The position numbers and the translations under genes are program-made. A stretch of DNA of 52,698 nucleotides from CAZAQS01 sp964486825. GTDB taxonomy: Bacteria; Chloroflexota; Anaerolineae; Anaerolineales; UBA4823. The stretch spans positions 1 to 52,698 of the forward strand of contig CAZAQS010000006.1 of the NCBI GenBank assembly GCA_964486825.1, given 5' to 3'. Shown here in pieces: positions 8,352-15,246 of the stretch. The notes under the pieces are model-generated. The model saw only the letters and a list, made by a program, of their open reading frames with translations, was not told the origin of the DNA and searched no databases. Positions within the stretch are counted from its first letter, which is position 1. The number at the start of each line of letters is the position of its first letter.

Positions 8352-8981
8352 ATGGAAATCTCTCCTGAAAGCATCCCATGGAAGTCCATGTATAAGATTA
8401 TGATCGGATCCATCCTGCCGAGACCCATCGGGTGGATCTCGAGCATCAATCCAGACGGCTGCGCGAACCTGGCGCCTTTCTCCTTTTTCAACGCCGTTTG
8501 CCCGAACCCTGCCACGGTGATTTTTTGCCCTTCGGTCCGCAGCACGGACAGCGCATCTAAAGATACCTTGAACAACGTGCGTTCAACGGGGGAATTTGTC
8601 GTAAATATCGTTACGGAAGAGCTGGCCACGGCCATGAACCTGACCTCCACCGAGTTCCCATCCGAAATCGATGAGATCGAGGCTGCCGGGTTGACGCCAT
8701 TGCCTTCTAAGCTTGTCAAGCCGCCCAGGGTAGGAGAAAGCCCAATTCATTATGAATGCCGGGTAATGGAAATTATCAATATTGGAGACGCGCCAGGCGG
8801 TGGAAGCATCGTGGTAGGCCGCGTGGTACACCTGCACGTGAGCGAAGAGGTTCTGCTGGGAACGGATAAGATCGACCTGGCCCGTTTGAAGCCGGTAGGC
8901 CGGCTGGCAGGCAACGCTTACTGCCGGGTCACGGATATCTTCGAGATGATCAGGCCGCCTTCTCAGATCATGCCGCGTTGA
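8352..8981 (+). CDS. Flavin reductase-like (FMN-binding split barrel) protein
   Basis: A 209-residue protein of the flavin reductase family. Typical motifs are visible: ILPRPIGWISSINPDG at the FMN phosphate region, NLAPFSFFNAVCPNPA and the FVVNIVTEELA strand-helix. It begins 7 nt after hmgA without a clear Shine-Dalgarno sequence, suggesting translational coupling as the last gene of the aromatic cluster. Members either supply reduced flavin to a partner monooxygenase or bind FMN for other uses. Supplying electrons to the PaaABC epoxidase in place of the missing PaaE is a tempting but untested idea; true PaaE is a ferredoxin-NADP reductase-type protein. Confidence 0.85.
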   Translation: MEISPESIPWKSMYKIMIGSILPRPIGWISSINPDGCANLAPFSFFNAVCPNPATVIFCPSVRSTDSASKDTLNNVRSTGEFVVNIVTEELATAMNLTSTEFPSEIDEIEAAGLTPLPSKLVKPPRVGESPIHYECRVMEIINIGDAPGGGSIVVGRVVHLHVSEEVLLGTDKIDLARLKPVGRLAGNAYCRVTDIFEMIRPPSQIMPR

Positions 8982-9025
8982 AAGACCGGCCTTCAATCAC
9001 TTTATATATCCACTTTGATGGAATG

Positions 9026-10060
9026 CTAAGCCTCTTCGCGGTATAAAGAGCTAAAGCCCCGACCGAACACTTCCTTTGCAGGAGTGACGATTACAAAAGC
9101 GTTCGGGTCTTGCTGGCGAACCAGGGATTTGAGTTGTCCAACTTCCGTCACGGTGACGGCGCATAAGAGAACAGAGTGGGCCTGACCCGTATACATACCT
9201 TTTCCGGACAATGAGGTAACCCCACGCTTCATCTCAGCCAGGATCAGATCGGCGACGCCCTGATCCTGGTCTGTAATAATCAATGCCATCAGTTGCTGGC
9301 GATGGCGCATATGCCGGAACCAGGGTTGCCGGCGCAATACCTGCCCGCCTACTTCTTCTAATTTTGTTACGATCTCCGGAGAATGTCCAAAACGCGGCAG
9401 GACCTCGCCACTGGCTTCCTGGAGGGGCAAAGTCAGCACGCCGATCAGGATCAAAACGATATTGAAGCCGATCCCAAAGGATAAGACCAGCCAACCCGGG
9501 ATGGGGCCGATAGAAGCGCGCTGGACCAGCTCACTCCAGGTAGCCGCTATGGTTGGCTGCACGCCCAGCTTGCTGAACCAGGCCAGGTCCAAGATCAGGT
9601 AGATCCAGATATAGTTCCGCCGTAAGCGCCTTCCTACTGCTTCCCAGATCGAAATTGAGAAATGAGGCTGTAACAGGCTCTCAGCCAGGGTTTCCGCCCA
9701 ATCGGGATCGGGACGGAAGGGCGGCACGAGCATGGCGGCGAAGAAATCCGTCTCCATCAGCCGTACCCGGGAAGCCCAAAGCTCGTAGTAGCGGTAACGG
9801 CGCGCCTCGATGGAAAGGAACATCGTCACCAGCAGCATATTCAGCAGGAAGACACTGGAATAACCAAACGGATCGCTAAACGCAAAGCTAATCACCGCCC
9901 CGGTTGCCACAACGGCCCAGTTCGTTGTGGTATCCAGGCGCAACCTCCAGGTATTGGCGCGCGAGATCTCGGCGCGGAAGAAATGCACCATGGCCGTAGA
10001 GAATTCACTCGGCCTTAATTGATAACCACGGAAAGTCCAAACGGGTTCGGGATCAGACAT
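9026..10060 (-). CDS. Membrane protein: DUF2270 fused to DUF2179-like domain
   Basis: A 344-residue integral membrane protein. Residues 1-220 resemble DUF2270: the start FRGYQLRPSEFSTAMVHFFRAEISRANTWRLRLD, then helices at about 47-64, 68-85, 150-165 and 190-215. The last 80 residues resemble the DUF2179 regulatory domain found at the end of YitT proteins (RGVTSLSGKGMYTG...VLLCAVT, then VIVTPAKEVFGRGF). This combination suggests a membrane sensor or transporter with a small cytosolic regulatory domain, function unknown. TATAAT at 10090-10095 on the minus strand, 29 nt before ATG 10060, is a likely -10 element. It is divergent from the Fe-S gene. Confidence 0.8.
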   Translation of the reverse strand: MSDPEPVWTFRGYQLRPSEFSTAMVHFFRAEISRANTWRLRLDTTTNWAVVATGAVISFAFSDPFGYSSVFLLNMLLVTMFLSIEARRYRYYELWASRVRLMETDFFAAMLVPPFRPDPDWAETLAESLLQPHFSISIWEAVGRRLRRNYIWIYLILDLAWFSKLGVQPTIAATWSELVQRASIGPIPGWLVLSFGIGFNIVLILIGVLTLPLQEASGEVLPRFGHSPEIVTKLEEVGGQVLRRQPWFRHMRHRQQLMALIITDQDQGVADLILAEMKRGVTSLSGKGMYTGQAHSVLLCAVTVTEVGQLKSLVRQQDPNAFVIVTPAKEVFGRGFSSLYREEA

Positions 10061-10183
10061 ATAATAACCAAATCAGATGGGCTAAAATGATTATACTACT
10101 CTCTGGTAATGAAAAGTATAATAGGATGAAGTCGTTTCTCATCTCCTGGGGAAAGCAGCTTGATTTTGATATCCCCCGAGTTA

Positions 10184-10212
10184 TTGACGTCTTTTTACAA
10201 ATCTGATAAACT
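10184..10212 (+). promoter_or_regulatory. Sigma-70-like promoter for the Fe-S carrier gene
   Basis: TTGACG (10184-10189), a 17-nt spacer, then TAAACT (10207-10212), giving a leader of about 48 nt to ATG 10267. A second, better -10 (TATAAT at 10117-10122) lies upstream but has no recognisable -35. Confidence 0.5.
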
Positions 10213-10266
10213 TTGTCTAGTTGAAATACAATTACGAACTAACCACGAGAGGATGGGATTAAGATT

Positions 10267-10665
10267 ATGGCTTTATTGGAGCAAAACATTACAGATACCA
10301 TTGCCCTGACGGATTCTGCAGCCAAAGCGGTGAGCGAGCTGCTTCAAAAACGTGAGCTTGAAGACTACGCCTTGCGTGTCTATATTGCTGGAGGCGGGTG
10401 TTCTGGTTACCAATACGGAATGGCCTTGGAAGGCAATATCCGAGAGACTGACCTGATTTTCGAGCAGCATGGAGTCAAAGTCGTTGTTGATGAAGTCTCG
10501 ATAAACTATTTGAGAGGCGCTACGGTTGATTACGTCGACGAAATCATGGGTAGCGGCTTCAAGATCGAAAACCCTAACGCAGTCTCATCTTGCGGCTGCG
10601 GGAGCTCATTCCGTACGGCTGGAGACGCCGAGCCAGCAGCTGGCGGTGGATGTGGCTGCCACTAG
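10267..10665 (+). CDS. A-type iron-sulfur carrier (IscA/ErpA/HesB family)
   Basis: Fe-S cluster carrier delivering clusters to apo-proteins. The 132-residue sequence has the three conserved cysteines: C45 in GGGCSGYQYGM and C109/C111 in SSCGCGSSF. The IALTDSAAKAV start and VDEVSINYLRGATVDYVD region are typical. Unusually, about 18 extra residues follow the CGCG motif and end in GGGCGCH, adding two further cysteines (C129, C131) near the terminus; other family members normally stop shortly after CGCGxSF. It stands alone, with its own promoter and a strong terminator, rather than in an isc/suf operon. Confidence 0.92.
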   Translation: MALLEQNITDTIALTDSAAKAVSELLQKRELEDYALRVYIAGGGCSGYQYGMALEGNIRETDLIFEQHGVKVVVDEVSINYLRGATVDYVDEIMGSGFKIENPNAVSSCGCGSSFRTAGDAEPAAGGGCGCH

Positions 10666-10698
10666 CAAATGTTACCGGGCCAAGTCGCCAGGTTATTT

Positions 10699-10735
10699 AA
10701 CCGCCATTTCTTGATAAGAGAAATGGCGGTTTGCT
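10699..10735. terminator. Strong hairpin terminator between convergent genes
   Basis: A perfect 13-bp stem (AACCGCCATTTCT at 10699-10711 with AGAAATGGCGGTT at 10719-10731) and a 7-nt loop, followed by TTGCTTT. On the minus strand the A-rich left flank gives a U-rich tail too, so it may terminate both the Fe-S carrier gene and the SH3 gene converging from the right. Confidence 0.85.
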
Positions 10736-10754
10736 TTATGTCTGGCTGATTTGA

Positions 10755-11354
10755 TTAACGGACCCTTATAAAGGAAAGCATGGCAGTAAACAAGCCCAAA
10801 ACACCCAGGCCGATCATCAAATAAACCAAACCGGCTCCACGAAACTCTTCCGTGGCTTGCTCCGCAACGAAGGTAGGTATCACCAACGGCGGGGGGGGCG
10901 TAAAGGTTGGCAGACCGGTGGGCAGGGGATCAAGGATAAACTGGGCCGCCAGGGTCGGGTCAATAGTCGGAGTGACAAGAGGAGTGGGAGTGGCGGGTGG
11001 GATGACAATGGGAAGCTCACCGAAGACATCGACATAGTACGTATAAACCCATCCAAGACCGTCTGGCGCTTCTGGAAAGGATATTTGCACCCAATCCCCG
11101 CCAACCGAGCGACCCAAGGCAGGCGCTTCTTGCCCTGCCAGGAGCTTTCCCAGGGCAGTGTATTCGATGCCGGGGCCGGCGCGCACGTTGATATCTGGGT
11201 TCTCGCCAATTTTTACGGTTATCGTAGCGAAGACCCGTCCCTGAGAGGGGGTTGGCGTGGGTGTAATTGCAACTGCTGGAGAGGCCCCACTTATCAGAAA
11301 GCCAATGGTTATCCACAGGAAAAATATGCATCGACTGGTTTTCAACCTGCTCAT
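10755..11354 (-). CDS. Exported SH3b-domain protein, membrane anchored (copy 1)
   Basis: A 199-residue surface protein: signal peptide (about 1-29, FFLWITIGFLISG core), a short TPTPTP linker, one bacterial SH3 (SH3b) domain at about 43-112 (INVRAGPGIEYTALGKL ... GDWVQISFP), a Pro/Thr-rich stretch, then a C-terminal transmembrane helix (about 173-193) ending in a basic tail. SH3b domains usually bind cell-wall or surface polymers. It has CAGGAG 7 nt before ATG 11354. It lies 22 nt downstream of a paralogue of the same architecture, so the two form a tandem duplication and probably one transcript. Function is otherwise unknown. Confidence 0.82.
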   Translation of the reverse strand: MSRLKTSRCIFFLWITIGFLISGASPAVAITPTPTPSQGRVFATITVKIGENPDINVRAGPGIEYTALGKLLAGQEAPALGRSVGGDWVQISFPEAPDGLGWVYTYYVDVFGELPIVIPPATPTPLVTPTIDPTLAAQFILDPLPTGLPTFTPPPPLVIPTFVAEQATEEFRGAGLVYLMIGLGVLGLFTAMLSFIRVR

Positions 11355-11376
11355 ATCGTACTCCTGAACGCTGGCA

Positions 11377-12006
11377 TCAGCGACCCCTTAAAAATGAGAG
11401 AAAGGTGCCAAAGAATCCGACCACTGCCAGCCCGATGATCAAGAACCCCATCGGAAGGTTGCTGCCCGATAAGGGGCTGCTGGAATCGGCGTAGGTAGGC
11501 ACGATCACCGGGGGCGGCAATGTATACGTGGGCAAAGGGGTCGAGGTCACTTCCGGAATGAAGCGGGAGGCTAAGGTGGGATCCAAAGTCGCGGTTACCC
11601 GCGGCGTTGGAGTCGCTGGAGGCGTTACCAAGGGTAAAGGCTTGTCCACACTTACAAAAGTATGGTAGACCCAGCCCATTGCCCCCTCTACTCCTGGGTA
11701 TCCAATTTGGACCCAGTCGCCACCAAAAGTGGCTCCATAGGCCGGGACGACCTGGTTCGAAACCAAAATCCCAATAGCAGGGTAATTCTGTCCAGGTCCC
11801 GAGAGGACAGTAATCTGCGCCAGGTTCCCATACACCGTAGCCATAGGCCCTGGGGGAGTGCCTGTAACGGTCGGGATAGAAACGGTTGGCTGTTGGGCAA
11901 ATACCTCAATGCTTTTCACCGGTAGAAGCAAGAAGGCGATCCCAAGCACTGCCAGGGTAGAAAACAGGAAAAGTCTGGGGAGGAAGCAGTCCTTTTTAGA
12001 TACCAC
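11377..12006 (-). CDS. Exported SH3b-domain protein, membrane anchored (copy 2)
   Basis: Paralogue of the following gene with the same layout: N-terminal hydrophobic export segment (about 11-38), SH3b-like domain (GNLAQITVLSGPGQNYPAIGIL ... GDWVQIGYP ... GWVYHTFVSVD), the shared PPATPTPRVTATLDPTLASRFI linker, Pro-rich stretch and C-terminal helix with LSFLRGR tail. The NVR motif of typical SH3b domains is changed to TVL here. The start is GTG 12006; there is no Shine-Dalgarno sequence, but TATAAT ends exactly 7 nt upstream, which suggests a leaderless message for this two-gene unit. A substitute for a missing peptidoglycan-binding envelope factor is speculation. Confidence 0.8.
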   Translation of the reverse strand: MVSKKDCFLPRLFLFSTLAVLGIAFLLLPVKSIEVFAQQPTVSIPTVTGTPPGPMATVYGNLAQITVLSGPGQNYPAIGILVSNQVVPAYGATFGGDWVQIGYPGVEGAMGWVYHTFVSVDKPLPLVTPPATPTPRVTATLDPTLASRFIPEVTSTPLPTYTLPPPVIVPTYADSSSPLSGSNLPMGFLIIGLAVVGFFGTFLSFLRGR

Positions 12007-12013
12007 AATGGCG

Positions 12014-12019
12014 ATTATA
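12014..12019 (-). promoter_or_regulatory. -10 element of a probable leaderless promoter (SH3b genes)
   Basis: TATAAT on the minus strand, then 7 nt (CGCCATT), then GTG 12006. A start site 6-8 nt after the -10 would place the 5' end on the start codon. No ribosome site and no clear -35 are seen. Confidence 0.5.
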
Positions 12020-12091
12020 ATCTACTCAAACGCGCTTTATCCACCAGGGGAAGCCCCCAACAAGTGGTTATTTCCGAAGAACGGAGAGATT

Positions 12092-12682
12092 ATGGAACAG
12101 AGAGTATACCACGGCGAGCTTACTCCTTCTTACCTCGCCAGGGCACTGATCGCTCGCTTTAACCAGGGTAACCTGCGGGCCCAACAGCTTGGTTCTGGAG
12201 ACCAGGTAATCGTGCAAATTGCTACCCGCCATGGAGCGCTATCCGGGGGATTGACAGCCTTAAGCGTAAGCTTGCAGGCAATCGAGGGGGGCGTCTCGAC
12301 CCAGGTAGGCAAGCAGGCCTGGTTAGGGGTGGCGGCCAGCCTAGGGTTGACGGCCCTCCAGGCTCTCCGTAACCCGTTCAGCCTGGTAGGCAGGTTGGAC
12401 GACCTGGCACAGGATTACGAAAGCTTGCAACTTTCCGAGCTGGTCTGGGAAACAATCGATTCGGCTGCCAAAGCATCTGGAGCTTCTTATGAGTTATCAG
12501 AACGGCTGAGAAGATTGGTTTGCACCTATTGCAGCACAGCCAACCCGGTAGGCGAGCCAGCCTGTATCGCATGTGGAGCCCCCCTGGGCAAATTGCAACC
12601 CTTTACCTGTGAAAAGTGCGGTTTCGTCTTGAGAGCAAGTGAGCGTGTATGCCCAAATTGCAAGCACACGCAGAAAGCTTAA
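12092..12682 (+). CDS. Zinc-ribbon protein of unknown function
   Basis: A 196-residue protein with an unrecognised N-terminal domain (about 1-140; GELTPSYLARALIARFNQGNLRAQ, then GDQVIVQIATR and a Gly/Ala-rich helix) and a C-terminal double zinc ribbon: CTYC...CIAC at about 152-171 and CEKC...CPNC at about 180-196. Such ribbons are common adaptor modules. ATG 12092 is chosen because GGAGAG lies just upstream and the longer frame runs antisense through the divergent SH3b gene. It is divergent from the SH3b pair and convergent with the HEAT-like gene. No function is assigned. Confidence 0.75.
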   Translation: MEQRVYHGELTPSYLARALIARFNQGNLRAQQLGSGDQVIVQIATRHGALSGGLTALSVSLQAIEGGVSTQVGKQAWLGVAASLGLTALQALRNPFSLVGRLDDLAQDYESLQLSELVWETIDSAAKASGASYELSERLRRLVCTYCSTANPVGEPACIACGAPLGKLQPFTCEKCGFVLRASERVCPNCKHTQKA

Positions 12683-12725
12683 TCTGAGCTCGATAATCCT
12701 CCTACCTAACTCTACTACCTCGGAT

Positions 12726-13418
12726 TTACCTTACCTGTAATTGGGCGAGGGCTTTCTCAACAACAGGAAGGAGCTCTGCTTCATCCTGGGTGGGAGGTGG
12801 AGCGAAGGGCATGGATTGCTGTCCTTTTATACGCGCCCCCAACCTCGTGTACAGCCGTTCCAAGGAAGGTAAGGCCTCCAGAAAACCTACCATTCCAATC
12901 AGCTCTGTTGCCTGGCGCCGCTCTTCCACTGAGGCTCTTCGATCCATTAATATTTCTACCAGGTGAGCGGCCGCATTTGGACAGTAGTTCAAAAGCCGGG
13001 CGATGTGAGAAAAAAGTGAAGCGTCAAAAATCGAAGCTTCAATTAAACCAGACACCACACCGGCATCGATCTGGGCCAGGTAACTCGATAGAGCGCTTTT
13101 CACAGAATCCGAGATTGGCTGGCTCCGTTCATCGGGCGTATAAATATCGCCGATCACCCGGATAACCCTTGCCCGCACCGATAAATCGGGATCCGTAATA
13201 CGTGTCGCTAGCAGGTAGGCTACCAGCGATGAAAGCCGGGGAGCATTTAGCTTTAGCAACCGGTCCAGGGCTGCGTGCCGGCGGGAGGTATCAGGTGAGA
13301 TCATGTCCTCCATGGCGCCCCAGACTTCCGGGAACAGCTCTACCGCACCCCTGGTCGTTTGTGAAAAATTGAATAGGGTAGGCTGCGTCAGGTTGATTTG
13401 ATAGGTTTCTTTATCCAT
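12726..13418 (-). CDS. HEAT-repeat-like helical protein
   Basis: A 230-residue all-helical protein with HEAT-like helix pairs (SRRHAALDRLLKLNAPRLSSLVAYLLA; VRARVIRVIGDIY; VEERRQATELIGMVGFLEALPSLERLY), which suggest a protein-protein scaffold. ATG 13418 has GGAG 11 nt upstream; a TTG eight codons earlier is possible but lacks a ribosome site. It is cytosolic with no signal peptide. Function is unknown; similar proteins accompany regulatory or repair factors in Chloroflexota, but nothing here fixes the partner. Confidence 0.72.
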   Translation of the reverse strand: MDKETYQINLTQPTLFNFSQTTRGAVELFPEVWGAMEDMISPDTSRRHAALDRLLKLNAPRLSSLVAYLLATRITDPDLSVRARVIRVIGDIYTPDERSQPISDSVKSALSSYLAQIDAGVVSGLIEASIFDASLFSHIARLLNYCPNAAAHLVEILMDRRASVEERRQATELIGMVGFLEALPSLERLYTRLGARIKGQQSMPFAPPPTQDEAELLPVVEKALAQLQVR

Positions 13419-13535
13419 AGATATAGAATCTCCATATGGCAAAACACCAAAAGACGCAAGTACTCAGAAATCGTTATCCAAAGAGTATACCGCGTTTCTA
13501 AAGATCGTGTACGGCAACGAAACCCGACAGACTTT

Positions 13536-15197
13536 TCAAGGGTTGGCTTGAATCTCCCGAATGCGCCCACTGATGGAATCGCTGGCTTGCCTTAATGCAG
13601 GCTCGGGAAGGGCGCTCCTGTTGAAAACATAACCCATGGCCGTTTCCAATGGGTCCCAATACAGGCGTGAGTAAGGGTGGGTAGGATATGGAGTCGCTCC
13701 TTCGAATGCCAGCATGGCCTGCTGTACCCATTCCAAGCTAACCTCTACTTCTTTGAGTGCCGGAATATGGTTTGCTCGCGTAAGAACAGCCTGGACTTCG
13801 GGAGCCAACATAAAACCGATAAACTGGAGCGAGGCGTACCGCTCGTCTCCTTGCGCACGAGAAGTGAGGTAAATATTATCGGTTTTAATGAAACCTGATA
13901 GGCGCCCACCAGGATAGACAGGCCAAGGATCGATAAATAAGTTAGCCTCCCCTATCGCGTTGGACAAGGCCTGGCGGTTCCAGGTCCCATCGATGATGAT
14001 GCCAACCCTACCTGCTTTGAACAGGTCCAGGTCCTGGTTGGTGTTTAATGAAACTGGCCCAACCTGTTCGAATTCGATTAAGAGGTTTAACCAATCCCGG
14101 CCATTCTGGTTGTTGAAAGCCGGGTTCCCTTTCTCATCCATGAGGCGTCCACCGGCGCCCAACAGGTGCCCGGCAGAGTAATAGAAGCCGCGCTCGAGGT
14201 AAGCGCCTACCTTGCCGCCGCGGGTGGCTCCTTTGGCGGCAGATACCAGTTCTTCGAAAGTCGCCGGAGCCTTGGGAATGATCTGCCGGTTCCGGTACAT
14301 GACCACCCCTTCCCGGATCGAGTGCGGTAGGCTGATCAATGTGCCGCCATATCGAGCGCTTTCCAAGGCTGCCGGATTGATACGCTCAAGGAAGGCCGGG
14401 ATGGCCAGGTCCTCTACAGAGGCAACCATTCCAGCGTCATATAGCTCAGGCCCCCATTCTGCTGGTCCAAGCAACAGGGTAGGTCCTCTGCCCCGGTAGG
14501 CGCTGGCCTGGAAAGTATTCAACATATCATCGAATGGGACGTACAATACATCAAAATAAACATCCGGATACAACCTTTGGAAAGCAGCCAGGACCTCCTC
14601 CAACACCTGGGCCTGTGGCTCGTTCCAGGAATGCCAAACCGTGACCGTTTTTGCGCCTGGACCAGGTGGCGGCATAGCAGGCGCTCCCAGCCTTTCGACA
14701 GGCGTAACTCCAGGGGTAAGCAAAGGAGCGGAAGGTGTGGGTAGGAAAGCTGGCGTAGCTACCTGGGTAGGGGCAGCGGGTAGCGTCGTTTGCGGCGTCG
14801 CGCCCGGTGGAGCGGGATAAGCCGGGCTGGTGGGCAATGTATCACCTGCCCCGGGGGGCGGGTAAGCAGACTGTCCCGGTTCGGTTTGTGATCCAGCCGG
14901 AGGAGGCGGGTAAGCGCCAGCCGGGGTTTCGAGCTGGGCCTCAGGAGAAGGGCCTGCAACCTCAGGGCCAGGATAAGAATCCGGTAACTCGGGAGATGGC
15001 AATACTTCGGGCTGGGGGGTGGGAGGAGATACGGCTACAGAGGTGGGCGTCAGTACGACCTCGGATGTTGGCGATGGTAGGGGTTCTTCTACTGGACTGG
15101 TTTCCACTGGAGTAGGCGCGCTACAAGCTCCTAGCAGCAATCCTACTGCAAGAAGCATCCCCAAAAAGGGTTGTTTGAACAGGTATTGGCTCATCAT
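13536..15197 (-). CDS. ABC sugar-transporter substrate-binding lipoprotein (family 1), long Pro-rich linker
   Basis: Extracellular solute-binding lipoprotein of 553 residues. The lipobox LLLGAC puts the lipidated Cys at 25. Residues 26-182 are a low-complexity Pro/Thr/Ala/Gly linker (repeats of AYPPP and PTPS type), acting as a long stalk. The binding domain starts at about 183 (KTVTVWHSWNEPQ) and runs to the end (GRVGIIIDGTWNRQAL, PEVQAVLTRANHIPAL). ATG 15197 is the first of two adjacent ATGs. It lies 49 nt downstream of the GH57 gene and has no permease of its own beside it, so it may share the MalFG-type permeases upstream or bind products of the GH57 enzyme. Confidence 0.87.
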   Translation of the reverse strand: MMSQYLFKQPFLGMLLAVGLLLGACSAPTPVETSPVEEPLPSPTSEVVLTPTSVAVSPPTPQPEVLPSPELPDSYPGPEVAGPSPEAQLETPAGAYPPPPAGSQTEPGQSAYPPPGAGDTLPTSPAYPAPPGATPQTTLPAAPTQVATPAFLPTPSAPLLTPGVTPVERLGAPAMPPPGPGAKTVTVWHSWNEPQAQVLEEVLAAFQRLYPDVYFDVLYVPFDDMLNTFQASAYRGRGPTLLLGPAEWGPELYDAGMVASVEDLAIPAFLERINPAALESARYGGTLISLPHSIREGVVMYRNRQIIPKAPATFEELVSAAKGATRGGKVGAYLERGFYYSAGHLLGAGGRLMDEKGNPAFNNQNGRDWLNLLIEFEQVGPVSLNTNQDLDLFKAGRVGIIIDGTWNRQALSNAIGEANLFIDPWPVYPGGRLSGFIKTDNIYLTSRAQGDERYASLQFIGFMLAPEVQAVLTRANHIPALKEVEVSLEWVQQAMLAFEGATPYPTHPYSRLYWDPLETAMGYVFNRSALPEPALRQASDSISGRIREIQANP

Positions 15198-15246
15198 CGG
15201 TATATTGGTTAGAGGACCTGGGGGGCGCCTCTATCCCAATTGTACC

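Noticed and set aside
10857..11438. Open frame on the plus strand opposite the SH3b genes
   Set aside because: Antisense shadow of Pro/Thr-rich coding sequence; no ribosome site or family.
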